From: Pelagophyceae sp. CCMP2097
Taxonomy: Eukaryota > Sar > Pelagophyceae
Direction of reading: 5' to 3'
NCBI GenBank assembly: GCA_026770575.1
Contig: MU657301.1
Coordinates: 73,311 to 109,797 of the forward strand
DNA: 36,487 bases
Part shown: piece by piece, positions 27,350 to 36,487 of the stretch
Numbering within the stretch: the first letter of the stretch is position 1
Layout of the letters: every line of letters begins with the position of its first letter
Translations under genes and position numbers: made by a program
The notes under the pieces: model-generated
What the model was told of the DNA's origin: nothing
Databases searched by the model: none
The model's input: the letters and a program-made list of their open reading frames with translations, nothing else

Positions 27350-30241
27350 TTAGGGAGTCCGATACGGTGCTGCCGTGGTCTCTGCCCCTGCGGCTGTCGC
27401 GTCGGCGAGGATCACCCGCGCCTCGTGGGGCGCGGGGGACTCGAACATTGGCGGAGAGGCGCCGTCATCATCTCTGGGCCGTAGCGCCTCCGGGTCGTCG
27501 GGCCGAGGCGCCTCCGGGTCGTCGTCGTCGGAGAAGTTGAAACTCGGTGCACGGTCCCGCAGCGGCGTCTTCATCGGCGTCTCCATCGGCGTGCCCTCGG
27601 TGGCGACGCCGGCGGTGTCGGTGGCGTCGGCCTCGGCAGCGCCGCCGTCGGCGCCGTCGGCGGCGCCAGCCTCAACGTCGTCGCCGGCGTCGGTGTCGTC
27701 GGGGCCGTCGGCCACAGCAGCGTCGTCGTCGGCGTCTTCAAAGTCGTCGTCGGCTTCCTCAGCACCGTTGGCCACGGCGTCGTCGGCGGCGGCGGCGCTG
27801 TTGGCCACGGAGACCCCGGCGTCGTCGTCGTCGTCGTCTTCAAAGTCGTTTTCGTCGGCTTCCTTTAACTCGGCCTCCACCTCAGCCCTTTTTCGCTCCT
27901 TTTTCACCGTGGGCTGCTGGGGCGCGAGGACGTAGCGCATGTCCTGGATGAAGTCGCGCATGGCCAAATTGTCCGTCATGCGGACGACGGAGGGCGGCTT
28001 GAAGTTGGGCTGCCACTCGTCTGGCGAGAAGACGTACGAGTGCACCACGCTGGCCACAAACATCTCGACGCAGATCAAGAAGTTCTGCACCGCCTCTGCC
28101 AGCTCGGACTGCAGGGCGTTTTCCCGCGTCAGCGCCCAGATGACGGAACCTTGCCAGAAGGTGATGAAGACGACGCCTTTTACGCAGCAAAACTTTGGCC
28201 ACGGCGCGTGGCTCTCCAAATAATGCGCCGTGGCGTGGTAGACCTTTAAGAGGCCGGAGACGGCGACGGTCACGGAGAGGTTCGCCAAGACGAAGATGAC
28301 GAGCTTGGCGTCGGAGACCCACTGCGGCCGGTCCCGGTCGGAATAGTACTGCGCGTCGGCGCAGACGACCACGTACGCAGCGACGGAGAGGAGCGGCTTG
28401 CAGAGCACGAACTGCATCACGGCGACCATGCACTGCCTTAAAAAGGACCTCGGCGACGCTTTTCGGCCGCAGGGTGGGCAAAACGCGTACGGCAGGTGCG
28501 CTGACCCGTCCGCCTCCAGGCGCGCGACGAAGCGCGAGTACGGGTCCCGCCGCAGCAAAGCGCGGCCGCCCGGCGACGCGTCGCCCGCCAGAGCCTCGTC
28601 GCCGCCGACGATGCTGACCAAAAACGAGACAAAGACCCAGATGGTGTACGCCTCGTAGCCGTCTCTGACCATGGCCAAACCCGCCGCCGCCGCCGGGTAG
28701 AGCAGCGAGAGCCAGCAGCAGAGCGAGTAGATGGGCGGCATCCACAGGATGGCCAGGATCTTGCGCTGGATCTCGGGGTAGCGGAACTTGCGCGTGTGAG
28801 AGTAGACGCCCGACAGCGAAATGAGGAAGCAGAGCAGCGTAAAAGTGCCCGCGATCCAGTGGTAGATCAGGTCGCGCTCCGAGTCCAGCTTGATCTACGC
28901 ATGCGCGCCAAGTCCGGGCCGCGCAAAGCCCGTCGGTGCGCGCAATGCCGCTTCGGGCCGATTACCGCTTCCATGACGCCTCGAGGCTGCGCCGCCAAAA
29001 AGAGCGCCCAAAGAATCCTTTGGCATCGTCGGCCCAACTGACCTGCGTCGTCTCGCGGTAGTCGCCGAGCGCGTCCCGCAGCTCCTCGACGCGGCCGTTG
29101 AGGCGCGCCTCGACGCCGCCGGCCTGCGCGTCCGCGTAGCCGTGCGCCTCTATAGAGCTCTTGCCAACGTCCTTGAGCAGCTCCACATTGTCCGCCTCCT
29201 CGCGCGCAGCCGTGGCGTTCACCCGCCCGTCGAGCCGCGCGCCCTGCCGAGCCTAGGGGGGAAGCTTACGCGACGCGTGTCGTGGACGAGCAGGGGGGGT
29301 CGTTCGAGCGCCGCGGGGATCCCGCGACGGCTTTTTAACGCGTTGCGCGGCGTCCTTGCGGATTTTGGGGCCGCGCTTTGGACGCACCAGCGCGGCGGCC
29401 TCCGCGGCGTCCTGCGCCTCGAGCTGCGCGGAGAGTTCGTTCATCTGGTCGCGCAGGTCAAGGTCCGGGTCGCTCTCGTGAATGTCGCTGCGCAACGTAT
29501 TGATCTCCGCCTAGAGTCGATGGTCGAAGCGGTGCTGGGCCGTGACACCGACCCGCAAAGGCCGCGTCTCCTCCCTCGGCGACGCGCCTCCATCGAGTCG
29601 AGCCTGGCGCTCATTTTCGCATTCGACGCCTCGAGGCGCGCCGCCCGCTGCTCCGCGTCGCGCGCCTAGTTCCAAGGAGGCCCGTGCGCGCAGGGGCCGG
29701 CTCGTCTGCGCCATCGACTCTGTCGCCAAGGAGGCGTACGTCAGCGAGCGCGGCCTAGTGGGGTCTCGTTCAAGGGTCGCAGTGGCGTCTCGCTCAGGGG
29801 CCGCGGCGGCGATCGGCGGCTCCGGGCCGATGGCACGCACCGCGGCGCTCTGCGCGGCGTGCTCGGCGAGTTCGGTGTTGTTGCGGACGAGGCCCTGGAG
29901 GCGGTGGACCTCTTCTCTTTGCGCGGCGTCGCGCGCCTCGTGCTTCGCAATCTTGCGGCGCCACTCGGCCACGTCCGGGTACGTCCACTTGCCGTCCCGG
30001 CTCGTCAGGCCAAAGGCGCCGAGCCTATGCGCGGCGTGCCCGCGTCGCCGGCGGCAAACGCGACGGACCTCGAGAGCGCGGCGATGGCGAGGCACGCCGC
30101 CAAGAGGAAGCCGCAGACGCGCACGGCGCGCGTCGCCCGCCGGCGCAGCGGTGCCGGCGGCTCGGCCGCCGGCCGCCCGGCCGCCTCGAGGAGGTCTGCC
30201 GCCTCGGCCGCGGTAGATGGGCCCCGCCGCCGCTGCATCAT
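27350..30241 (-). CDS. Membrane-anchored coiled-coil protein fused to TMEM184/OST-alpha domain
   Basis: Exons 30241-30069, 30024-29841, 29665-29588, 29510-29388, 29252-29043 and 28894-27350 on the minus strand, about 770 aa. It starts MMQRRRGPS, with a membrane helix RVCGFLLAACLAIAALSR (about 41-58), then a long coiled coil across exons 2-5 (EWRRKIAKHEARDAAQREEV; ARLEASNAKMSARLDSME; QMNELSAQLEAQDAAEAAAL; NGRVEELRDALGDYRETTQ). Exon 6 holds the TMEM184/OST-alpha domain: HWIAGTFTLLCFLISLSGVY, KPLLSVAAYVV, VYHATAHYLE, KFCCVKGVVFITFWQGSV and NFLICVEMFVASVVHSYVF. A ~200-residue acidic tail follows. OST-alpha transports organic solutes; TMEM184 proteins are poorly understood. No ATG opens the last exon upstream of its first helix, which supports the fusion. 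The exon 3 donor appears to be GC. Only 233 bp separate it from SBNO. Confidence 0.75.
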
Positions 30242-30474
30242 CTCCGCGGCGTCCCGGTCCGGGAAAGACGCTTTTGAGGGGGGCGCTGGGGTCGGGAGGC
30301 GTCCTCGGCTGCGGAACCGGCCGGCGGGCCGGCACCCTAGGCAGGCTCCGACGAGGATTCTCTCCTGAAGAGTCCACTCTGAGGAGCCTAGAGTACTAAG
30401 GCTCAGGCTCGTGCAATTGCTCGTGCGACCAGTTGCTTGCGTTCAGCGATCATTTTTGAAAAGTTTCTCGAGAA
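30242..30474. promoter_or_regulatory. Shared upstream region of TMEM184-fusion and SBNO genes
   Basis: A 233-bp gap between divergent start codons. A palindromic GGAGCCTAGAGTACTAAGGC-like stretch lies near 30379-30400. Composition falls from GC-rich to more AT-containing at about 30445-30475 (CATTTTTGAAAAGTTTC). A bidirectional promoter is inferred from spacing only. Confidence 0.35.
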
Positions 30475-33400
30475 ATGGACGCCGCCGCGGCGCGCGTCCT
30501 GGCGCGGGCCGGCTCGCCGCCGAACTCGAACCTCCACCAGGCCGTGCGCGACCTCCTCGTCAAGGAGGCGCGGTCGGGCAAGACGAGCGACCAGGTACAC
30601 CCTCCCCACCGGCCGACTCCGCCTCTCCGATTCCGCGACGACGGCTCGCCCCGCTCCGAGGCATTTTCGCGAGGCGGTCCGTAGGCCGAGGCGGCGGTGC
30701 TGGCGATCCTGGTGCCAAAGTCGGAGCAAAAGTCGGCCAAGGCTTCCAAGGCGGCTCGCGGCGAGGACGACGAAAACGCTGTGGAGGAGGAAATCGAAGC
30801 CGAGGTCTTTGCGCACTACCGATGCGGCCTCTCGGCGACGTTTGCCTGCGGCAAGCAGCCGCTGCCGCACCCGGGCGACATCGCCGAGTCGAATCTGCTG
30901 GCTTCGGTGCCCATGCCACGGCTGACGTACGACACTCAAGCGCTGGACGGGTGCGCCGACCGCGGCACGCTATCCGAACTGCAGCTCGAGGGCGTCTTGC
31001 ACGCCTGCCAGCGGCACACGGTGCTCACGGGCGGCGTGCGCTCAGGGTTCTTCCTCGGCGACGGGGCGGGCGTGGGCAAGGGCCGACAAATCGCCGCCAT
31101 CGTTTTGGACAACGTCGCGCGCGGCCGAGGCAAGCACGTCTGGTTTTCGATAGCATCGGACCTCCGCCTGGACGCGGAAAGGGACCTCGGCGACGTGGGG
31201 TGCCATGTCGGCGTCGTCGACGGTTGCAATTCCCTCGACGCGCTATCGAAACTGGCCTTTGGCGGCGCGGCGGCCAAGCGCGGCGTCCTCTTTTCGACGT
31301 ACTCGACTCTGATATCGACGCTCTCGAGCAAGGGCCCGCGCCTCGAGCAGCTGGTGAATTGGTGCGGCGGACCCGCCTTCGAGGGGTGCATCATCTTCGA
31401 CGAGGCGCACAAGGCCAAGAACTACAACGCCACCAACGCCGAGGCCTCGACGAAAGTGAGCGCCGCCGTGATAGCGCTCCAGGACCAGCTGCCGCGCGCC
31501 AGAATCGTCTACGCCTCGGCGACGGGCGTCACTGAAATCACCAACATGGCGCACGCGACCGCGCCCGTGCAACCCGGGGCCCTCGCGGGGACGAGAGATC
31601 ACCGAGCGGCGTCGCAGAGGTGACGTGCCGGCGCTAGGTACGCGACGCGCCTGGGCCTGTGGGGTGCTGGCACGGCGTTCGAGACGTTCAAGGGCTTTGC
31701 GGAGACGATGGAGAAGCGCGGCGTCGGCGCTTTGGAGATGCTCGCGCTGGAGCTCAAGGTCTCTGGGGCCTACGTCTCGCGCGGCCTGAGCTGGCAAAAG
31801 TGCGAGTTTGATCACCTCAAGTGCGCTTTGCCCTCTGACCGGCGGGCCATGTACGACCGCCTCGCGGCGTGGTGGCGCGCTTTGCGGCGCGCGTTGGGGC
31901 ACGCTCTAAAGGTCGCGAACATGGCCAAGGGCGGCCCCGTCTGGCAGCGCTTCTGGGGCACGCAGCTGCGGTTCTTCAAAGAAGTCCAGACGTCGTGCAA
32001 GGTCCCCTTCGTCGTCGCCGAGGCCAAAGCCGCTTTAGCTGCGGGCCAGTGCGTCGTCATCGGCCTGCAGTCCACCGGCGAGGCGGGCCTCGACGCGGTG
32101 ATGCGCGAAATGGGCAAGCAGCCGGGCGACACGGTCAAGGACTTTGTCGCTGCTGCAAAGGTGGCCGCGCGCCAGTACGTGCTGCAGTTCTTTCCAATCG
32201 CCGAGGAGAAGGCGCTGGTGCCCGTGCCCGACGACGACGTCCTCGCGCGGCTGCTGCAGGTGGACCGCCGGCCGCCGCCTACATCGGCGGACGTGGCTCG
32301 CCACCGCCGCTTTTTGGAGCAGGCCAACGCGGCCCCGCAGCGCGAGGTCGAGGAGCTCGTCCTGCTGCGCGCGGACTGCCTCGCCGCCCTCGAGGCTTTG
32401 GACGTGCCGTGCTCGCCGCTGGACGCGCTGGTGGACGCCTTTGGCGGCCCTTCGGCGGTCGCGGAGATGACTGGCCGGTCGGCGCGAATCGTGCGCGTCG
32501 ACGGCCGGCTGCGCTACGAGGCGCGTCTGGCGACGGACAAGGACCAGTCCTTGAACGTGCGCGAGCGCAAAGCGTTTATGGCGGGGAAGAAGCGCGTAGC
32601 CATCATCTCCGACGCGGCTTCTACGGGCATCTCGCTCCACGCCGCCGTCGGCGCGCCTTCTGAGAATCTCCGAAGAGTCCACATCACGCTGGAACTCGCA
32701 TGGTCGGCGGACAAGTCGATTCAGCAGCTCGGTCGGTCGCACCGCGCCAACGAACGAAGTGCCCCTCTATACAAGCTCGTGACGACGGATTTAGCCGGCG
32801 AGTCGCGGTTTGGGGCCGCGGTGGCGAAGAGGCTTTCTTCGCTCGGCGCTTTGACAAAGGGAGACAGGCGCGCCGCCTCGGGCCAGGACATGTCTGATTT
32901 CGAAGTAGATACGTATCACGGCCGCCAGGCCCTGACGAAGCTCAGCGAGGCGTGCAATAACCGCTTCGAGAACAAAGTCGCCTACGGCCTCGACGCTCAG
33001 GCCCCGGCAAACGCTGCGCTGTACGCCGCGCTCGACTCCGCGCTGGAAGAGCACAAAGCGGCGCCGCGCAGGCCGTCCGACTCGGACTTTGTCGCGCGCT
33101 TCGCCACGGGCGCCGACGACGTCGACGACGCGGGCGGCGCGAGTATGGACGACCACCTCGCTGGCGACGACGCCACCTCGGTGGCGCTGCGCCTGGTCGT
33201 GCTGGCGAAGAAGGCTTATAGTGAACTCGACGTCGACCCGAAAAAGGGAGGCGACGTGCGCACGTTTCTGAACCGGCTCCAGTCGCTCTCCGTCTCCGGC
33301 CAGGCGCTGCTCTTCGAGTACTTCTCCGCATGCCACCGCGCCGTCATCGCCGACGCGCGCGCCAACGGCACGCTCGACGCCGGCGTCACGGACCTGCGCG

Positions 33401-34641
33401 CGGCTTCCGCGGTCGTCGAGTCGCAGGAAGTCGTCGGCGTCGACGCCGTCTCCGGCGCCGAGACGAATTTGTACGCGGTGACGCTGGACCGCGGCGTCTC
33501 GTTTGCGCAGGCTTGCGAGAAGCTGGCCGCGGCCAAGCAGCACGACGAAGACCAGGCTTCGTCGTCGGACCTCCGCGACGCGAGCCCCGCCGCGAAGAAG
33601 CGGCGGTCGACGGCGTCGGCCGAGGCGTTCCGCGGCACGGGGTTCTACGTCTCGCGCCGGCCGCTGCCGTCGACGCGCAGCCACGGGATTCTGCTGGCGG
33701 TGCAAAAGGCCAACAACCGCAGCTCGTATGTCGTCACTCGGCCCAACACTGGCACGTCGCCGTTTGAAATGCCTCGCAACGAACTCCACGAAAAGTACGC
33801 CGCCCACACCGCGTCGTGGCAGTTGGACGAAACCGCCGACGCCGAGTCCGCGTTGGCGGCGGCGGGCCCGTCCGCGTTGTGGGCAGCGGGCCAAAAAGCG
33901 CTCGAGGAGGCGTGGACGGCGCAGTATACGGCTGCGGACTCTACTGCGCGCGGGTCGCGGCGGTTCCAGATCGGCTTGGTATCGGGCGCGGTGCTCCCGT
34001 TTTGGCGCGCGCTGGAGCGGACAGTCATCGAGTACCGCGACGAAATGTCGCGCGCGGAGCAGGGCTTAAAGGTCTGCCGCGTCATTCTGGACGACGGCAC
34101 CAAGCTCGTGGGCATCCGCTTCCCGAAGGCGGTACTCGGGCCGTTGAAGGCCAACCTCGCGAGTGCCCACGAGCTCCGCGCCGAGCACGCGCGCAGCGCC
34201 GTCTCCGCCGAGCTGCCGACGCCCGTCGACGCCGCCGCGCTCCGGGTCGCGTCGACCAGGCCGCGAACCATCACGTCGTTCTTCAAGGCCGCCGCCGCGC
34301 CCGCGGTGCCTTTCAGCGCGCCCGCCGCGCCCGCCGACGCGCCCGCCGCGCCCGGCGGCAAGCCGGCGCCGGTCCGCCGGCAGCGCTCCTCAGGCGGCTC
34401 GGCGTCGTCGGCGTCGGCGTCGTCGAAGCCGGCTTCGTCGTCGGCTTCGAAGCGCAGCGCGCCGTCCATCGCGGGCTTCTTCGGCGCGCCAAAGCCGCCT
34501 GCCGGCGCCGCCGCGGCCGCCGTGGCTGCCGGCAGGCCGCCGCCCGTCGAGTTTTCCATCTGTCCGTGCTGCGAAGACCTCGTCGAGACGACGCGGATCA
34601 ACGACCACTTGGACAACCACTGCAAGGCCGCCAAGGACTGA
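30475..34641 (+). CDS. Strawberry-notch (SBNO) helicase-like protein with PIP-like boxes and C-terminal UBZ-like finger
   Basis: Exons 30475-30594, 30685-31550 and 31638-34641, about 1329 aa. Superfamily 2 helicase motifs: Walker A LGDGAGVGKGRQIAAI (K about 172), DEAH box IIFDEAHKAKN (about 279-282), YASATG, then after splicing NMAYATRLGLWGAGTAFETF and MEKRGVGALEMLALELK, typical of SBNO. The C-terminal helicase half has VAIISDAASTGISLHA and QLGRSHRANERSAPLY, then LAGESRFGAAVAKRLSSLGA. The tail carries TRPRTITSFFKA (about 1202-1213) and APSIAGFFGA (about 1270-1279), both PCNA-box-like, and ends with CPCCEDLVETTRINDHLDNH, a UBZ4-like finger. SBNO is a nuclear transcription and signalling regulator in animals; the tail suggests recruitment to ubiquitinated replication forks. 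Intron 2 (31551-31637) needs a GC donor. Confidence 0.92.
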
Positions 34642-35780
34642 CGCCGTGCAGCAAAGCGCGGGATTCGCCGGGAAGGCGACATTGGGCAGGAGGCCTTGGA
34701 AGCCACCACCCCGACATCGATAAAGACTTGACTGGAGTCTCGCGTCCCTCTCGACGGCTCGCACAACGGGACCGCGTCGAGCGCGTCCGAGGTCCCGCAG
34801 CTCTCGACGTCCGCGACGACGCAGCCTAGTAAACCAAATTAGATCAGCCGTTTTTTTGCGATTTTTTGGGCGAACATCCTGCCAAAATCCTATCGACCGG
34901 AAAGTGTAGGAGGCCTAGCCAGAGGGAGTTTTTCGACGATGACATGGAGAGGCGCCCCCTCCATGTGACCGTCGTAAAACCTCCCTCGAGCTAGGCCTCC
35001 TATATTCTCCGATCGATAGGGTTGATAGGATATCGCTAAAATGCATTACCCTTTTGGTCGACAACTTGGACTTGATTGAAAAACAATAAAAACCCAATAA
35101 AATCTCACGAGAAAACCAGAACGGACCTAAAAAATGTTAACGCCATTGGACTCGATTGGAGGCTGATTTGATTTGGACTGGACGCGCGAAATTTGATTTG
35201 GACTGATGGAGACCCCAGCGGACTGCCAGGACGAGGTTGTTCGGAGGATTTGCTTGCGGTCCTTACACACATTAGCGGCGAACAGTAACCTTTCCCCGTC
35301 GCGGTACGACACGTCCATCGGAGCGAGGCGCCGCGGTGGCGCCGGACGCGGCTGCGGCGGCATCGCTTAGTTTGAAAAATGTGGCGTTCGCGGCTGGCGC
35401 TGCGCTGCGGCGCGCTGCGCGTCGGTGGCTGCGCCGCGCTGGACCTTGTTTTAGAACGCGCTGTAAAAGGTCCCCGACCATGCGAAACGTTTCCCGAGGA
35501 TGCAATTACAAAACAATATCTTAGAAAACGCCCTACGAAGTTTTGTGGAACACGGCCGTACGCACGCGGCGTTGGGGGGCAGCGCGACGCCCGCGCGCGC
35601 GCGCCATGCCACGGAAGAACGCCGGACGGGGGGGCAGTGCGCAGCGGGTCCAAGTACGATTGGCTGCAACGGCGACGTCTAACGAAGAGCGCATCGGCTC
35701 GGGACTTATCGAATCGTACGGCTTCTTGACCGTGGCCTGCGACCGAGGCGCTTTCTGCGACCCGGACGGTGGCATCGTAG
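34642..35780. other. Long region without a recognised gene
   Basis: Between the SBNO stop and the partial gene. It contains a 132-bp hairpin element (34889-35020), an AT-rich stretch (35040-35110), a direct repeat of GATTTGATTTGGACT-type sequence (35163-35205), and possible 5' exons of the following gene. An ATG at 35379 opens a protein-like stretch (MWRSRLALRCGALRVGG) that might be an organelle-targeting first exon, but no junction to a later exon could be established. Confidence 0.4.
34889..35020. repeat. 132-bp near-palindromic foldback element
   Basis: The left arm starts CCTATCGACCGGA and continues through GTAGGAGGCCTAG, GAGGGAG and ACATGGAG; the right arm is its imperfect reverse complement, ending CCGATCGATAGG. 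Arms are about 65 bases with essentially no loop, so either strand can fold into one long hairpin. It may be a foldback MITE or produce a hairpin RNA. No clear target duplication was found. Confidence 0.75.
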
Positions 35781-35963
35781 GCGCGAGGCGGCAGACCACA
35801 TGCAAGTGGCGCAGGACGCCGCCATGCAAGAGGCGGAGGACGCCGACCGGAGAATCGAAAAGTCAGTCTTCCACGCCAACTCGGCCTTCCTCTTTTCGTA
35901 CGGCGCCTTGACCGTGGCCTGCGACCGAAGTGCCCCCGGCGACCCGGTGGCATCGCAGGCGCG
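35714..35963 (+). repeat. Duplicated intron 3' ends (two copies of about 70 bp)
   Basis: Copies at 35714-35785 and 35896-35963 share TCGTACGGC, CTTGACCGTGGCCTGCGACC and GGTGGCATCGYAGGCGCG; by hand about 59 of 68 aligned bases agree. Each copy ends with the acceptor AG and the first exon bases of a predicted exon, both in the same phase. Confidence 0.65.
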
Positions 35964-36410
35964 CGGCGCCGGACGTCGTCGTTGCAGGGGCGGCGACCAA
36001 GTCTCGGAGAATCGAAGGTTCGTCGGGCATCCACGTCGATTGGGCCGGCGCGTTAAAGTCAGACGGCGCGGGCAATGTCGCGGCGCCGGGCGAGCCCTCG
36101 TTCGAGTTGGACGTGACTGTCGAGGGCTCGTCTTCGTTAGGAAAAGGCGTCCTCGATTTGTCTCAGCTCGAGTCCCTGGCGTCCGGGCGGCGCGGCGGCG
36201 CCGCGGTCGTCGCGGTCGCGGCTGCCGCCGCGGGCGCGGGCGGCAACGTGAACGGCGACGCGGTCATTCAGCAGTCGGCGCGGAATGCGGTGCGTGACGA
36301 GTCTCGAGAGCGCCTTTCTCCGAGTTGCGCGCGCGACGAAATCGCGACACCGCGACGCAGTTTCTTTGCAGGCAGGAAGCACGCCACGCTTGTCAACGCA
36401 GACGCAAAAG
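35781..36410 (+). CDS. Partial gene of unknown function, internal exons
   Basis: Three internal exons: 35781-35861, 35959-36289 and 36372-36410, with agreeing phases. The product has a polar amphipathic stretch (DHMQVAQDAAMQEAEDADRR), then SSGIHVDWAGALKSDGAG, EPSFELDVTVEGSSSLGKGV, LDLSQLESLASG and an Ala/Gly-rich block. The 5' start is not found and the 3' end lies beyond the window. The donors GTCAGT (35862), GTGCGT (36290) and GTACTT (36411) are plausible. I recognise no domain. The final intron contains copy C of the introner-like element. Confidence 0.45.
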
Positions 36411-36440
36411 GTACTTTTAAACAGCGTCCGCTTTTTCGGG

Positions 36441-36487
36441 CAATCCCATATGGTTGAGGGATGCCATGTGGGCTCATGGGTGCGAGA
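36441..36487 (-). mobile_element. Introner-like element, copy C, cut by the window edge
   Basis: On the minus strand this reads CACCCATGAGCCCACATGGC and later CATATGGGATTG, matching the core of copies A and B (CCCATCAGCCCACGTTGG; TATGGGAT). It lies in a predicted intron that begins at 36411 and runs out of the window. Divergence is higher than between the other copies. Confidence 0.45.

Noticed and set aside
35379..35729. Plus-strand frame starting MWRSRLALRC
   Set aside because: It resembles a targeting peptide, but codon use changes within it and no splice link to a downstream exon could be justified.
1..36487. tRNA or rRNA genes
   Set aside because: I looked for B-box-like GGTTCGANTCC with matching stems and for conserved rRNA stretches and found none convincing. 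A covariance-model search was not possible.

Overview
This window looks like nuclear DNA of a photosynthetic stramenopile. A pelagophyte such as Aureococcus or a relative is my best guess, inferred from style and not proven. The sequence is very GC-rich, genes are packed on both strands, and most genes are split by short introns of about 44-170 bp. Bacterial origin is excluded because conserved protein families are only readable after splicing. Several predicted proteins begin with hydrophobic leaders, and one has an SAFV motif like the ASAF-type motif of complex red-derived plastids. I see no rRNA, tRNA or CRISPR array.

Layout, left to right. 202-3704 (+) is a CASTOR/POLLUX-type ion channel. 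3853-5497 (-) is an RlmI-like methyltransferase, 5786-7146 (-) a Deg/HtrA protease homologue lacking its catalytic His, and 7297-9847 (-) an ABC1/ADCK (UbiB-type) kinase; all three may act in the plastid. 10045-11313 (+) is a PlsC acyltransferase. 11594-12775 (+) is an unknown multi-pass membrane protein with an introner-like intron. 12986-13630 (+) is a LYR-like small protein. 14051-15108 (+) is a broken MYND/RING/Sel1 gene. 15583-17854 (+) is a nine-exon MAK/ICK kinase. 18697-21604 (-) is a surface protein with an FG-GAP head, a long Pro-Thr stalk and one membrane anchor. 21888-23566 (+) is an IQ-motif protein. 23671-24719 (-) is unknown. 24749-25830 holds two non-autonomous DNA transposons. 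25974-27215 (+) is a TraB-family protein. 27350-30241 (-) is a coiled-coil protein fused to a TMEM184/OST-alpha domain. 30475-34641 (+) is a Strawberry-notch helicase with PCNA-box-like motifs and a ubiquitin-binding-type zinc finger. 35781-36487 (+) is a partial gene of unknown function.

The strongest unusual signals are these. (1) A small repeated element lies inside predicted introns of three unrelated genes, in both orientations, which is what an introner family should look like. (2) A 409-bp AT-rich MITE has perfect 14-bp terminal inverted repeats and a perfect 8-bp target duplication, 29 bp from a start codon. (3) A 585-bp element has TA flanks and paired internal motifs. (4) At least two introns need GC donors to keep conserved motifs intact. 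(5) Two unusual fusions occur: SBNO with PIP-like boxes and a UBZ4-like finger, and coiled coil with TMEM184. Gene models were spliced by hand from reading frame, splice-site phase and family motifs; no alignment or expression data were available.
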